Origin: Anaerotruncus rubiinfantis
GTDB lineage: Bacteria; Bacillota; Clostridia; Oscillospirales; Ruminococcaceae
DNA length: 64,000 nucleotides
Direction: 5' to 3'
Assembly: GCF_900078395.1 (NCBI RefSeq)
Contig: NZ_FKLA01000009.1
Span: 1,688,614-1,752,613 of the forward strand
The notes below the pieces were generated by a model. That model did not search any database, was not told the origin of the DNA, and was given only the letters and a program-made list of their open reading frames with translations. Both the position numbers and the translations under genes were made by a program. Shown here in pieces: positions 51,199-58,827 of this stretch (within the stretch, counting starts at the first letter, position 1; every line of letters starts with the position of its first letter).

Positions 51199-52004
51199 CT
51201 TACAGCTTTGACGGAACCTTTGCCGGGGTTCTGTGCTGTATCTTCGACAGCTACACCCGCCATGAAATCCCGGCGGCAATCCTGCTGGACGGCGAGCCTT
51301 CCCTCTACCCGGTGCATTCGGTCATGACCGACCAGGCGCATGCCGCGCGGGTCTGGAAATCGCTTCTCAAGATCGGCGGGGAGGTGCCGTGGTGGACGTC
51401 CGACGCTTGGCTTTCCGGCGCGGACGGACGGGAAGAGGCGATCTGCGCTTTCGTACGCCGCGCCTATCAGTGCGGCGTACGGGTGACCGGTATGTACGCC
51501 GACCCGGCGGTGGACCGGATTTTTAAGCTTTCACGTGCGGTGCGCAACGAAGCGCATTATTATAAAGAATTCCTGCGCTTTTCGGATTATAACGGGGCGC
51601 TGGTGTCGGAAATCGAACCGAAGGCGATGGTGCTGCCGCATATCCGGCGGCACTATGCTGAGCGCCTGCCGGAAGAGACCTTCCTTATCTTCGACCGAAC
51701 GCACGGACAGGCGCTGTTTTATCGTCCCTATGAGGCTGTGATCCAAGAAGTGGAGGATCTGGAGCTTCCGCCCGCAGACGAAACTGAACAGGCATTCCGA
51801 AAACTCTGGAGGCATTATTATGACACCATCGGCGTCGAAGGCCGTTATAATCCCGAATGCCGCCGCAACCACATGCCAAAGCATTTCTGGAAACACATGA
51901 CCGAGATGTACGACAAGCGAGGGCTGCCGGAAAGTCCGCGCGCACCAAGGCCGCTGGAAGGGACAATGCTGCGCGGGCTTCCAGAGAAAGGGCGGGCCAA
52001 ATGA
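51177..52004 (+). CDS. TIGR03915/DUF4130-family putative DNA metabolism protein
   Basis: 275 residues starting LAYSFDGTFAGVLCCIFDSY, the family signature, with FLRFSDYNGALVSEIEPKAMVLP in the middle and an FLIFDRTHGQALFYRP strand. It almost always lies next to the radical SAM protein that precedes it, as here with overlapping genes, and resembles the uracil-glycosylase-fused domain of other bacteria. It presumably works with it in DNA repair; no activity is proven. Confidence 0.88.
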   Translation: MPDRTDLAYSFDGTFAGVLCCIFDSYTRHEIPAAILLDGEPSLYPVHSVMTDQAHAARVWKSLLKIGGEVPWWTSDAWLSGADGREEAICAFVRRAYQCGVRVTGMYADPAVDRIFKLSRAVRNEAHYYKEFLRFSDYNGALVSEIEPKAMVLPHIRRHYAERLPEETFLIFDRTHGQALFYRPYEAVIQEVEDLELPPADETEQAFRKLWRHYYDTIGVEGRYNPECRRNHMPKHFWKHMTEMYDKRGLPESPRAPRPLEGTMLRGLPEKGRAK

Positions 52005-52046
52005 ATTTCTGCACCGTCCGGATTGCCAAAAATAAAAGATCACTGT

Positions 52047-52085
52047 GAAAACCGCGTGGCTGATGCCTTCGAGCCACGCGGTTTC
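52047..52085 (+). terminator. Terminator after the DNA-repair pair
   Basis: GAAACCGCGTGGCT and AGCCACGCGGTTTC form a 14-bp stem with a 10-base loop; no strong T run. A second dyad (GGCGG..TGACA-G-TGTCA..CCGCC, 52122-52147) precedes feoA and could be an operator. Confidence 0.65.
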
Positions 52086-52211
52086 TGCACACAGGCGTTT
52101 TAATAGGGCGGTTATTGGCAGGGCGGAATGACAGTGTCAATCCCGCCTCCGGCTGAATAGCTTACTAAGGGGTAATACATCCCGAAAAATTTACGAGTGG
52201 AGATTATGACA

Positions 52212-52451
52212 ATGAATCAAGATATGATACCGCTGAGTGCTGTCCCAGAAGGCAGCGTGGCAAAAGTGATCAATCTTTTTACAACAGGAAGCATGCGCCG
52301 CCGCCTGCAGGATATCGGCCTGATTGAGGGAACGGATGTGGAATGCCTGCAGAAAAGCCCCTCGGGCGACCCAGTCGCATATTACATTCGCGGGGCTGTG
52401 ATTGCGCTGCGTTCGGAGGATTCCAGAAACATATTGGTTCAGTATCACTAA
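52212..52451 (+). CDS. feoA: FeoA-domain protein
   Basis: 79 residues forming one SH3-like FeoA domain (MIPLSAVPEGSVAKVINL, GSMRRRLQDIGLIEGTDVEC). It assists FeoB in ferrous iron uptake. The ATG at 52212 is chosen because GGAG (52199-52202) is 9 bases ahead; the earlier ATG and GTG are too close. 19 bases separate it from feoB. Confidence 0.9.
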   Translation: MNQDMIPLSAVPEGSVAKVINLFTTGSMRRRLQDIGLIEGTDVECLQKSPSGDPVAYYIRGAVIALRSEDSRNILVQYH

Positions 52452-52470
52452 CGCATGAGGGGGAATTACA

Positions 52471-53997
52471 GTGGGATTGACATCCTTTTCCACCGGCAAA
52501 CATGCGGTGGACGGCGAATTCATCATTGACAGAAGAGAAGGGCAGCGTGTGATTGCCCTCGCGGGTAATCCGAACGTGGGAAAAAGTACCGTTTTCAATG
52601 AACTGACGGGCTTAAACCAGCATACGGGAAACTGGCCGGGAAAGACGGTCACAAACGCACAGGGCCGGTATACCCACAAAGGGACCGATTACATTATGGT
52701 GGATATCCCTGGTACCTATTCTCTTCTGGCCCATTCGGTGGAGGAGGAGGTCGCACGGGATTTTATCTGCTTCGGTTCCCCGGATGCGGTGATTGTCGTA
52801 TGCGACGCGACCTGCCTTGAACGCAATATGAACCTTGTCCTTCAAACGCTGGAAATCACCGGCCGAGTGGTCGTCTGTGTGAATCTTATGGACGAGGCGC
52901 GTAAAAAACGGATCCGGATCGACTTTAAAAAGCTTTCCGAGCAGATCGGTGTGCCGGTGGTCGGCACAAGCGCCCGCTCACATGAAGGTCTGGAAGAGCT
53001 GATGGACCGGGTAGGGGAGATTGTGGAACATCCGGACTGCGCCGCGCGCCGTCTGCGATATCCGAAAGTGGTGGAACAGGCGATCGCATTGCTGCAGCCC
53101 GCTATAGACGATCTGCAGATAGCGGGAATCCCATCCCGCTGGATCGCCCTAAAGCTTCTTTCTGAGGATACCCAGCTGATTGAAGCACTCAACAATTCCA
53201 TGCAGATTGATATCCGTACGGATGAAGCTGTTTCCTGTGCGCTGGGAGAAGCGCGGGAACTGATGAATGAACAGAAGATTTCAGTGGAAAAGTTGCGTGA
53301 CATCATCGTTTCTTCGATTGTCCTCCAAGCGGAGGAGGCCTGTGCCGATGTGGTATCCTTTGACAAGGCAGGTTACAATGATGGAGACCGGCGGCTTGAT
53401 AAAATTTTTACCAGCCGCGCGACTGGAATTCCAGTGATGCTCCTTCTTCTTGCCCTAGTGTTCTGGCTGACCATCACAGGCGCGAACTACCCTTCACAGA
53501 TGCTTTCCACCGGGCTCTTCTGGATTCAGGACCGGCTGACCGATTTCTTCCTTTGGCTTGGGACGCCCGCCTGGGTCGAGGGCGTTCTTGTTCAGGGAGT
53601 CTATCGGGTTTTGGCATGGGTTGTCGCAGTAATGCTTCCGCCGATGGCAATTTTTTTCCCGCTGTTCACGCTTCTGGAGGATTCCGGTTATCTGCCGCGC
53701 GTGGCGTTTAACCTGGACCGCAGCTTCAAACGCTGCTCCGCGTGCGGAAAGCAGGCCCTGACCATGTGTATGGGATTTGGATGTAATGCCGCGGGGATTA
53801 CCGGAGCGCGCATTATAGATTCCCCGCGTGAGCGTTTGATCGCGATCGTCACCAACAATTTTGTCCCCTGCAACGGTCGATTGCCGCCACCATCGCCGTG
53901 GCAACAAAGTTGCAGGCTGCGGCTGGCAAGACGGCATCGCTGTCTGCATTACGGCTCGCGCCCTCATCGGCGGATATCACGTTTCAGCACGTCTTAA
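52471..53997 (+). CDS. feoB: Ferrous iron transporter FeoB, C-terminally truncated
   Basis: 508 residues, against roughly 650-720 for complete members. The GTPase domain is intact (G1 AGNPNVGKST at 31-40, G3 DIPGTYS, G4 NLMD), the helical domain follows, then membrane helices and the first Gate motif up to CGKQALTMCMGFGCNAAGI and NNFVPCNGR. At that point (about base 53876) the sequence changes to unrelated residues (LPPPSPWQQSCRLRLARRHR) and stops. The second half of the channel is absent from the window, so iron transport by this copy is unlikely. Confidence 0.85.
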   Translation: MGLTSFSTGKHAVDGEFIIDRREGQRVIALAGNPNVGKSTVFNELTGLNQHTGNWPGKTVTNAQGRYTHKGTDYIMVDIPGTYSLLAHSVEEEVARDFICFGSPDAVIVVCDATCLERNMNLVLQTLEITGRVVVCVNLMDEARKKRIRIDFKKLSEQIGVPVVGTSARSHEGLEELMDRVGEIVEHPDCAARRLRYPKVVEQAIALLQPAIDDLQIAGIPSRWIALKLLSEDTQLIEALNNSMQIDIRTDEAVSCALGEARELMNEQKISVEKLRDIIVSSIVLQAEEACADVVSFDKAGYNDGDRRLDKIFTSRATGIPVMLLLLALVFWLTITGANYPSQMLSTGLFWIQDRLTDFFLWLGTPAWVEGVLVQGVYRVLAWVVAVMLPPMAIFFPLFTLLEDSGYLPRVAFNLDRSFKRCSACGKQALTMCMGFGCNAAGITGARIIDSPRERLIAIVTNNFVPCNGRLPPPSPWQQSCRLRLARRHRCLHYGSRPHRRISRFSTS

Positions 53998-54289
53998 CGG
54001 TATTTTGGGGAAGATTTGCGTTTCCTGTGTATTCGGCCAACGCCCGCGTCAAGAATTGATAGGCCTGTGCCGCAGTGGGAAAGTCAGCGGGTTGTCCCAA
54101 TATGTATCCAATCGCACGGTTCCACTCGCTGACGGAATAATCCTCAGCTGGAATCTGGGGCAGGACGAGGAAGAGGGGATAGCGGTAATACGGACAATGG
54201 CGCAGGTCGGAAAGATATTCGCATCCAGCCAGCTTTGCCAGATCATCCAGCAGACATCCGTTTCCTTTTAGTGGCAGTCTGATTTGCAT
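53984..54289 (-). CDS. Small conserved protein of the recombinase module, unknown
   Basis: 101 residues, ATG at 54289 with GGGGGTG upstream, overlapping the preceding gene by 22 bases. The product (CLLDDLAKLAGCEYLSDL, then YYRYPLFLVLPQI and AAQAYQFLTRALAEYTG) is soluble with no membrane segment. The family is not recognised. It is the second gene behind the candidate invertible promoter and ends close to the feoB rearrangement point. Confidence 0.6.
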   Translation of the reverse strand: MQIRLPLKGNGCLLDDLAKLAGCEYLSDLRHCPYYRYPLFLVLPQIPAEDYSVSEWNRAIGYILGQPADFPTAAQAYQFLTRALAEYTGNANLPQNTVKTC

Positions 54290-54825
54290 ACTATGGCACC
54301 CCCATCTTTTTTCGCTGTGATTGTATGAATCGCTTCTGCCGTCAGCTTTAAAAATTGCAGGGCGCTGACATAGTTGGCCGTTTTGCCCAACTGAGGGCAG
54401 CGGACAGTGCCCTGCCAACTGCCATTTTGCCGATAGCGCGTCTGAACAACCAATGTGAGCCCCGCTCTACCGTGTAAGTTCGGCGTGCTGCGCTTAAAAT
54501 AACGTGGCTGATACGGGGCGAGCCGGTCATACTTCGGCTGTTTTTTCCAGGCGAAGGTCCGGTCCTCCCGGGTTGCCTGCGGAAAATCTAAAAAGTCATA
54601 GATTTGATCCATCTTGAGAAGCATGTCGCTGAGTCCGGTGAAAGAAACCGGTTTTTGGAGAAAGGCGTTAAACAGCTTTCCGGAAGGGATATCCAGTCCG
54701 CCGGCATCCATGCGAACAATGATATAAGCGGCATATTCCGGCAGGCTTTTGCGCTCGATTATTGACAGCGTCTCCGACTGGACATGTGTGCGAGACTTAC
54801 TGGCGGATGTTGCTCCCATATTCAA
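54268..54825 (-). CDS. Conserved mobile-element protein with RQNGSWQGTV motif, unknown
   Basis: 185 residues (TTG at 54825, or 183 from ATG at 54819; AAGGAG precedes both). The C-terminal half, LVVQTRYRQNGSWQGTVRCP then YVSALQFLKLTAEAI, matches a small clostridial family often found on integrative elements (RQNATWQGTV, FRSALELIKLID); the middle VSFTGLSDMLLKMDQIYDFLDFPQA is also typical of it. Function is not known. First gene after the promoter enclosed by inverted repeats at 54848-55112. Confidence 0.65.
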   Translation of the reverse strand: MNMGATSASKSRTHVQSETLSIIERKSLPEYAAYIIVRMDAGGLDIPSGKLFNAFLQKPVSFTGLSDMLLKMDQIYDFLDFPQATREDRTFAWKKQPKYDRLAPYQPRYFKRSTPNLHGRAGLTLVVQTRYRQNGSWQGTVRCPQLGKTANYVSALQFLKLTAEAIHTITAKKDGGAIVCKSDCH

Positions 54826-54910
54826 ACCCGCTCCTTGTTTTGTTACAAAATCAGTATTTTGAGATTCATCTGCACGTTTAATTAAAATACATACGATATA
54901 ATTCGCATTT

Positions 54911-54939
54911 ATTATATCATTTTATACTGACACCGGCAA
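54911..54939 (-). promoter_or_regulatory. Promoter inside the inverted-repeat segment
   Basis: On the minus strand TTGCCG (54939-54934), 17 bases, TATAAT (54916-54911), pointing at the gene starting 54825. The surrounding DNA is very AT-rich. Confidence 0.6.
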
Positions 54940-54960
54940 GATCTTTTCGATTTCGGGCAT

Positions 54961-54996
54961 AAAAAAACAGACCACAAAAGTATCTGCGCTTTGTGG
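54961..54996 (-). terminator. Terminator for the recombinase transcript
   Basis: On the minus strand CCACAAA and TTTGTGG enclose an 11-base loop and are followed by TCTGTTTTTTT. It separates recombinase transcription from the promoter downstream. Confidence 0.7.
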
Positions 54997-55117
54997 CCTT
55001 ACCCTTCTGATGCCTTTTTCTGTTTGATCAGTCTAATTTTGAGAAGCTGCTTATCGATTTTTCAAAAGAAGGCGAATGATTCTTCCGCAAGTAAATCTCA
55101 AAATACTGATTTCGTAC

Positions 55118-55960
55118 TTAATGAACCAATCCGAGCTGCTCCAGCTGTTTCACATGTTCCGCGCCGGTGGAAATCAGATAAATCCGGGTGGTTTCAATAC
55201 TGGAGTGTCCCAGTATATCCGCGAGTTTAGCGATATCTCTGCACACTTTATAAAATGCTGTGGCGAAAAGATGCCTGAGATTGTGTGGGAATACCTTGCT
55301 GGCTTCAATTCCTGCGTGCCTGCACAGCTGTTTCATCTCATACCAAACCTGTCTTCTGGAAATTCCCCTTCCGCTTCTGGTGAGAAAGAGCTCACCGGAG
55401 GCGATTTTATTTTTTTGCGCATATTTTTGCAGCTTGCGGCAGAGCTTTCCTGGCAGCAGAATGGTGCGGATTTTTCCCTTGAGGGAGATCTGCGCCCGGC
55501 CAGTGCGGACCGCTTCTAGTGTGATATACTTCAATTCGCTCACCCGAATACCGGTGGCGCAGATCGTCTCCATGAGCAGATGCAGACGGAAATTTCCATG
55601 CGCTTTGGCGGCCTGCAGCAAGCGTTCATAGTCATTCCGGCTCAGGTCACGTGCCGGGTCGCGAAACAGATGGCGCTGAATCCGCAGAAACCTGACGCGG
55701 CAATCCTCCCGTCCGATGAAGCGCAGAAATCCATTGACCGCAGAGAGCATCGAGTTGATGGTGACCGGCATATATCCTGCGGCAAGCAGGTGCTCCTTCC
55801 AGCTTGCTGCCGATTCCTTATTGAGTTCTTGGTTATTCAGCCAGGAAGCAAACCCTTCCACGTCCCGCAGATATTTCTCGATGGTGCCTTGGCTGCGCTC
55901 TTCCGCTGCCAAGGCCTTTCCATACGCCTGGATCATATCTTTTTTTAAATAACTGCCCAT
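55118..55960 (-). CDS. Tyrosine recombinase/integrase
   Basis: 280 residues. The N-terminal SAM-like core-binding domain covers about 1-95 (TIEKYLRDVEGFASWL); the catalytic domain has the first Arg in ICATGIRVSELKYIT, HNLRHLFAT (His-x2-Arg), LGHSS and the nucleophile region TTRIYLIST with Tyr. All catalytic positions appear intact. The ATG at 55960 has GGGAGG 7 bases ahead. Adjacency to perfect 19-bp inverted repeats suggests an invertase role like the phase-variation recombinases; integration of a mobile element is the alternative. Confidence 0.9.
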   Translation of the reverse strand: MGSYLKKDMIQAYGKALAAEERSQGTIEKYLRDVEGFASWLNNQELNKESAASWKEHLLAAGYMPVTINSMLSAVNGFLRFIGREDCRVRFLRIQRHLFRDPARDLSRNDYERLLQAAKAHGNFRLHLLMETICATGIRVSELKYITLEAVRTGRAQISLKGKIRTILLPGKLCRKLQKYAQKNKIASGELFLTRSGRGISRRQVWYEMKQLCRHAGIEASKVFPHNLRHLFATAFYKVCRDIAKLADILGHSSIETTRIYLISTGAEHVKQLEQLGLVH

Positions 55961-56290
55961 AATAAAGCCTCCCAATAATGGTTTTTTGCTATTATGTCCA
56001 ATGGCACAGAGATCATGAGCTGCCGCCAGGATCGAAAAATAATAAAGAAAGGCGCTGCGGGAGTATCCCACAGCGCTGTCAATTCTGTGTAGCCGAATGA
56101 TGTCGTTGCCATTTTAAAGACTGGGGTAGAGAGAACGGTTGGCTTAGCTTTATTATAAAAAAACTTTGACAGTCATGCAATCACATATCCCTATCGATTC
56201 ATATCTTAGGATGGATACTTATACAGGGAAATAATGAAAGATGAATCTGCCTGTGCGGTAGGTGGAAACCGCCGCTGCAAATTGGCAGGA
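55961..56290. other. Noncoding region upstream of the recombinase
   Basis: About 330 bases without a supported gene. A hairpin GCGCTGCGGGA/TCCCACAGCGC (56052-56076) followed on the minus strand by CTTTCTTTATT could be a terminator. Nothing resembling the missing half of feoB is present. Confidence 0.5.
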
Positions 56291-56325
56291 CAAAAACAGG
56301 CGGGACAAGACCGCCCCGCCTGTTC
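56291..56325 (-). terminator. Terminator of the zinc-ribbon gene cluster
   Basis: On the minus strand AACAGGCGGG and CCCGCCTGTT form a stem followed by TTTTG, 8 bases after the last stop codon. Confidence 0.8.
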
Positions 56326-56332
56326 ACAGTAC

Positions 56333-56890
56333 TTATTTCAGAATTTTGATTCCGCCAATAAGCGGCAGGGGTTTCATCTCGCCTTTACAGGCGTGGACGA
56401 TGCCGATGATTGCAAATACGGTGAACACCCATCCAACCAGCCCCAGGATACCGGTCACGGCCAGTCCAAGCTGCCATGAGATAGCAAACAGGATGCCGCT
56501 GAGGACGCTGAACAGGACTCCATAGATGATCGCCCCGATCACCAGGATGATGCCCTGGTTGGTATGAAACCGCGCGAATTTTGAATCTTTTGCCGCGAAG
56601 AGCGGAATCAGGAAAATGATGTAGGCCAGCACCGCCATGACCTTGTTGTCCTGCGCGTCCTGCAGGTCGGCCTGCATGGGCGAACCAGGTGCGGCCGGCT
56701 GCTGGTGTGCCGCAGGCGCCGCCTGCGGGGGAGCGTGGGCAGCGGTGGCTGCCGCCTGCCTAGGAGGGGGAGCGTGGGCAGCGGTGGCTGCCGCCTGCCT
56801 AGGAGCGGCGCTTGCAGAGGGCGCCCCGCAGGAGGGGCAAAAGCGTGCCCCGTCTTCAAATTTTGTACCGCATTTTCCACAGAATGCCAT
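56333..56890 (-). CDS. Zinc-ribbon DUF4870-like membrane protein
   Basis: 185 residues. Residues 4-22 are a zinc ribbon (CGKCGTKFEDGARFCPSCG), 25-70 an Ala/Pro/Gln linker with a duplicated 13-residue unit, and 80-185 a small membrane domain of three or four helices (DNKVMAVLAYIIFLIPLFAAKDSKFARFHTNQG) like the Tic20/DUF4870 fold. GAGGAGG lies 7 bases before the ATG at 56890. Last gene of the minus-strand cluster. Confidence 0.83.
   Translation of the reverse strand: MAFCGKCGTKFEDGARFCPSCGAPSASAAPRQAAATAAHAPPPRQAAATAAHAPPQAAPAAHQQPAAPGSPMQADLQDAQDNKVMAVLAYIIFLIPLFAAKDSKFARFHTNQGIILVIGAIIYGVLFSVLSGILFAISWQLGLAVTGILGLVGWVFTVFAIIGIVHACKGEMKPLPLIGGIKILK
56729..56806 (-). repeat. Tandem 39-bp repeat in the zinc-ribbon linker
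   Basis: Two nearly identical 39-base units starting at 56729 and 56768 encode PRQAAATAAHAPP twice. Such units can expand or contract. Confidence 0.85.
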
Positions 56891-57167
56891 TAGAATTCCT
56901 CCTCTCAAATTAAAACCGGGAACCGTACCGTCCGCAGAATTAGTGTCCCGCTTCAGCTTGGCTCCGCAATTTGTACAGATCAAAAAGCTTTTATCCGATG
57001 ATTCTTTTTCGGCGCGTCTCGTTCTTTCTTCTCCGCTGCCGACGTTTTGAATTCGGCCGCTGTGAGGTTTGCCTGGATCAGCTTCATGTGTTCCGACGCG
57101 TCTCCAGAAGATTCCTGTAGTTTTATGAAATTAGGAATCGAAGTATCAGGAAGATCCCGGTTTATGC
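56891..57167 (-). pseudogene. Remnant of another zinc-ribbon gene
   Basis: Between the genes at 57168 and 56890 one minus frame is open (PNFIKLQESSGDASEHM then KLIQANLTAAEFKTSAAEKK) and stops near 57000; an overlapping frame continues EKESSDKSFLICTNCGAKL and runs into the next gene. A coiled-coil plus one zinc-ribbon knuckle split by a frameshift would explain this. No ribosome site is visible for either piece. Confidence 0.4.
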
Positions 57168-58337
57168 TCAGCCGCCCATCATTTCCATCAGGCTTTCCAT
57201 CGTGGGCTTTTCGGTGAGATAATCCACAGTGACGACGCCGTCATAGTAGGAGATGCTGATATAGAGTTTTCCATCGGTAGCCCACCAGCCGTCCATCGAG
57301 CTGAGCATCTCCTCCTCGGTAAATCCGAACTCCAGAAAATCCTGGAAGACAAAGCCGTCGCTCTTGAGTGAACCGATGTAGGAAACCATCTCTTCACGGC
57401 TGGTTCCGCTGATCTCCGTGCGGTAATCCATCGGCTGCGAAACGTTTCCAGACGGATAGGGCCGCAGTCCTGCGGGCCAGCCTTTGGTGACTGCTCCGCC
57501 GCCGGAAGTCCCGTCGCCTATTCCATTGCCGGACGCGCCTTCCGCCGCATCAGCGGCGCCGGCGAGTGCGTTCAGGGCTTCCAAATCGAGGCCAGAGCCA
57601 CCTTCACCGCCGGAGAGGGCTTCCAACCCGCCTAAAATACCGAGCAGGGAAGAAAGTTCGTCGAGGTCACTGGCTCCACTGTCATCGCTGCTGTTACTGC
57701 CATTTCCGCCCAGTCCGCTGAGCGCGCTCAGATCGCCGGCCCGGCTTTTTTTGCTTTCGTCTGCATCCCTGCCACCCAATAGACCGCTTAGGCCGGAGAC
57801 GGCGGAAAAGCCGGATTCCTGTGCGGCCACGTCGATGGCTTTGTTGATAAAGCTGCGGGCCATCAGCCCAATGGCAAGGCTGAGGACAATTCCGACCGCC
57901 ATCAAAATCAGGCTGGCACGTGCAAAGCTGCGCTTGGTGACCTTTTTGCAGCCGCCGCAAGCCCATACGATCAGTAGAATGATGTTCACGATTGGAATCA
58001 GCATCAACAGCATGATTCCGATCCATCCTCCCAGCCCAATAGGTGCGTATTTACTTCCTGCGGGGGGCGGAAGATCGCTGTCTGCGGCAGAAACCGGTAT
58101 TGGGGCAGGCGGAGGGGGTGGTGCCTGCTGATAAACGGGTTGAGGCTGCTGATATAACTGGTAAGGAGGCTGTGCGGGCATGGGGTCCGGGGAGTGTGTC
58201 TGTGCTCCGGAAACAGCGGCGGCGGCCATTGCGGGTTCTTGTTCTGGTTTTCCCTCCGCCGGAGCCCCGCAGCTGGTACAGAACTTTTTATCATCCTCCA
58301 GCTGCGCGCCGCAGGACGTACAAAACCGATTTGCCAA
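57168..58337 (-). CDS. Zinc-ribbon membrane protein with outside C-terminal domain
   Basis: 389 residues: zinc ribbon at 6-24 (CTSCGAQLEDDKKFCTSCG), Pro/Gln-rich linker, membrane helices at about 100-125 and 138-162 (GWIGIMLLMLIPIVNIILLIVWACGG), a long Gly/Ser/Leu low-complexity stretch at 185-290, and a folded C-terminal domain (TEISGTSREEMVSYIGSLKSDG, YISISYYDGVVTVDY). The C-terminal half resembles small extracytoplasmic domains but is not recognised. GAGGAGG precedes the start. Confidence 0.8.
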   Translation of the reverse strand: MANRFCTSCGAQLEDDKKFCTSCGAPAEGKPEQEPAMAAAAVSGAQTHSPDPMPAQPPYQLYQQPQPVYQQAPPPPPAPIPVSAADSDLPPPAGSKYAPIGLGGWIGIMLLMLIPIVNIILLIVWACGGCKKVTKRSFARASLILMAVGIVLSLAIGLMARSFINKAIDVAAQESGFSAVSGLSGLLGGRDADESKKSRAGDLSALSGLGGNGSNSSDDSGASDLDELSSLLGILGGLEALSGGEGGSGLDLEALNALAGAADAAEGASGNGIGDGTSGGGAVTKGWPAGLRPYPSGNVSQPMDYRTEISGTSREEMVSYIGSLKSDGFVFQDFLEFGFTEEEMLSSMDGWWATDGKLYISISYYDGVVTVDYLTEKPTMESLMEMMGG

Positions 58338-58387
58338 AAGAATTCCTCCTCTTCTCGAAATGGATATACTTGTGGGGGAGGCTTATG

Positions 58388-58774
58388 TTATTTCAGACGT
58401 TTGTAGGTGGCGCCGTCGAAGACGAGCGTATCGCCATTAAGGGAGTAGCTGACCTCAATGGTTTCTTTTCCACCCAGCCCCATCAGAGCACTCATTGTAA
58501 CCTCGATCACACTGTCACTTTTGATCTTGTATTTCATACTCATGATAGCGCCCAGCCCCTTCATCACGTCGGCATATTCGTCGCTGTCCTCGAGCCCTGG
58601 GATGCCGAGCGTCAAGGTTCCGTCCTTTTCAAAGGTAAATCCCAGCCCAAATGTGGCCGATTCGCCGTCAGTCAGCTCCCAGCTGCCCACGATCGCTTTT
58701 TTGTTGCCGCTGCCGCAGGCGGCCAGTGTCAGGATCATCACAAGTGCCAAAGCGAAAGCCAGTATCTTTTTCAT
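58388..58774 (-). CDS. Small lipoprotein (lipocalin-like domain)
   Basis: 128 residues: signal peptide with lipobox LTLAACGS (Cys at about residue 20), then a beta-rich domain starting IVGSWELTDGESATFGLGF and ending DTLVFDGATYKRLK, the pattern of lipocalin-like/DUF4923-type domains in Clostridia. Likely on the outer face of the membrane. The only member of this cluster without a zinc ribbon apart from the 46-residue leader ORF. Confidence 0.8.
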   Translation of the reverse strand: MKKILAFALALVMILTLAACGSGNKKAIVGSWELTDGESATFGLGFTFEKDGTLTLGIPGLEDSDEYADVMKGLGAIMSMKYKIKSDSVIEVTMSALMGLGGKETIEVSYSLNGDTLVFDGATYKRLK

Positions 58775-58827
58775 TCTAAATGCTCCCTTTCCTATCAAAC
58801 AGTTTTTGGGTTATTCCTCTTCTACAA

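Larger units (their letters stand above)
54848..55112. repeat. Candidate invertible segment: 19-bp inverted repeats around a promoter
   Basis: AAATCAGTATTTTGAGATT at 54848-54866 and its exact reverse complement at 55094-55112 enclose 227 bases. Inside lie a good minus-strand promoter (54911-54939) and a terminator (54961-54996). A tyrosine recombinase gene ends 5 bases outside the right repeat. In the present orientation the promoter faces the two genes at 54825 and 54289. Confidence 0.65.
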
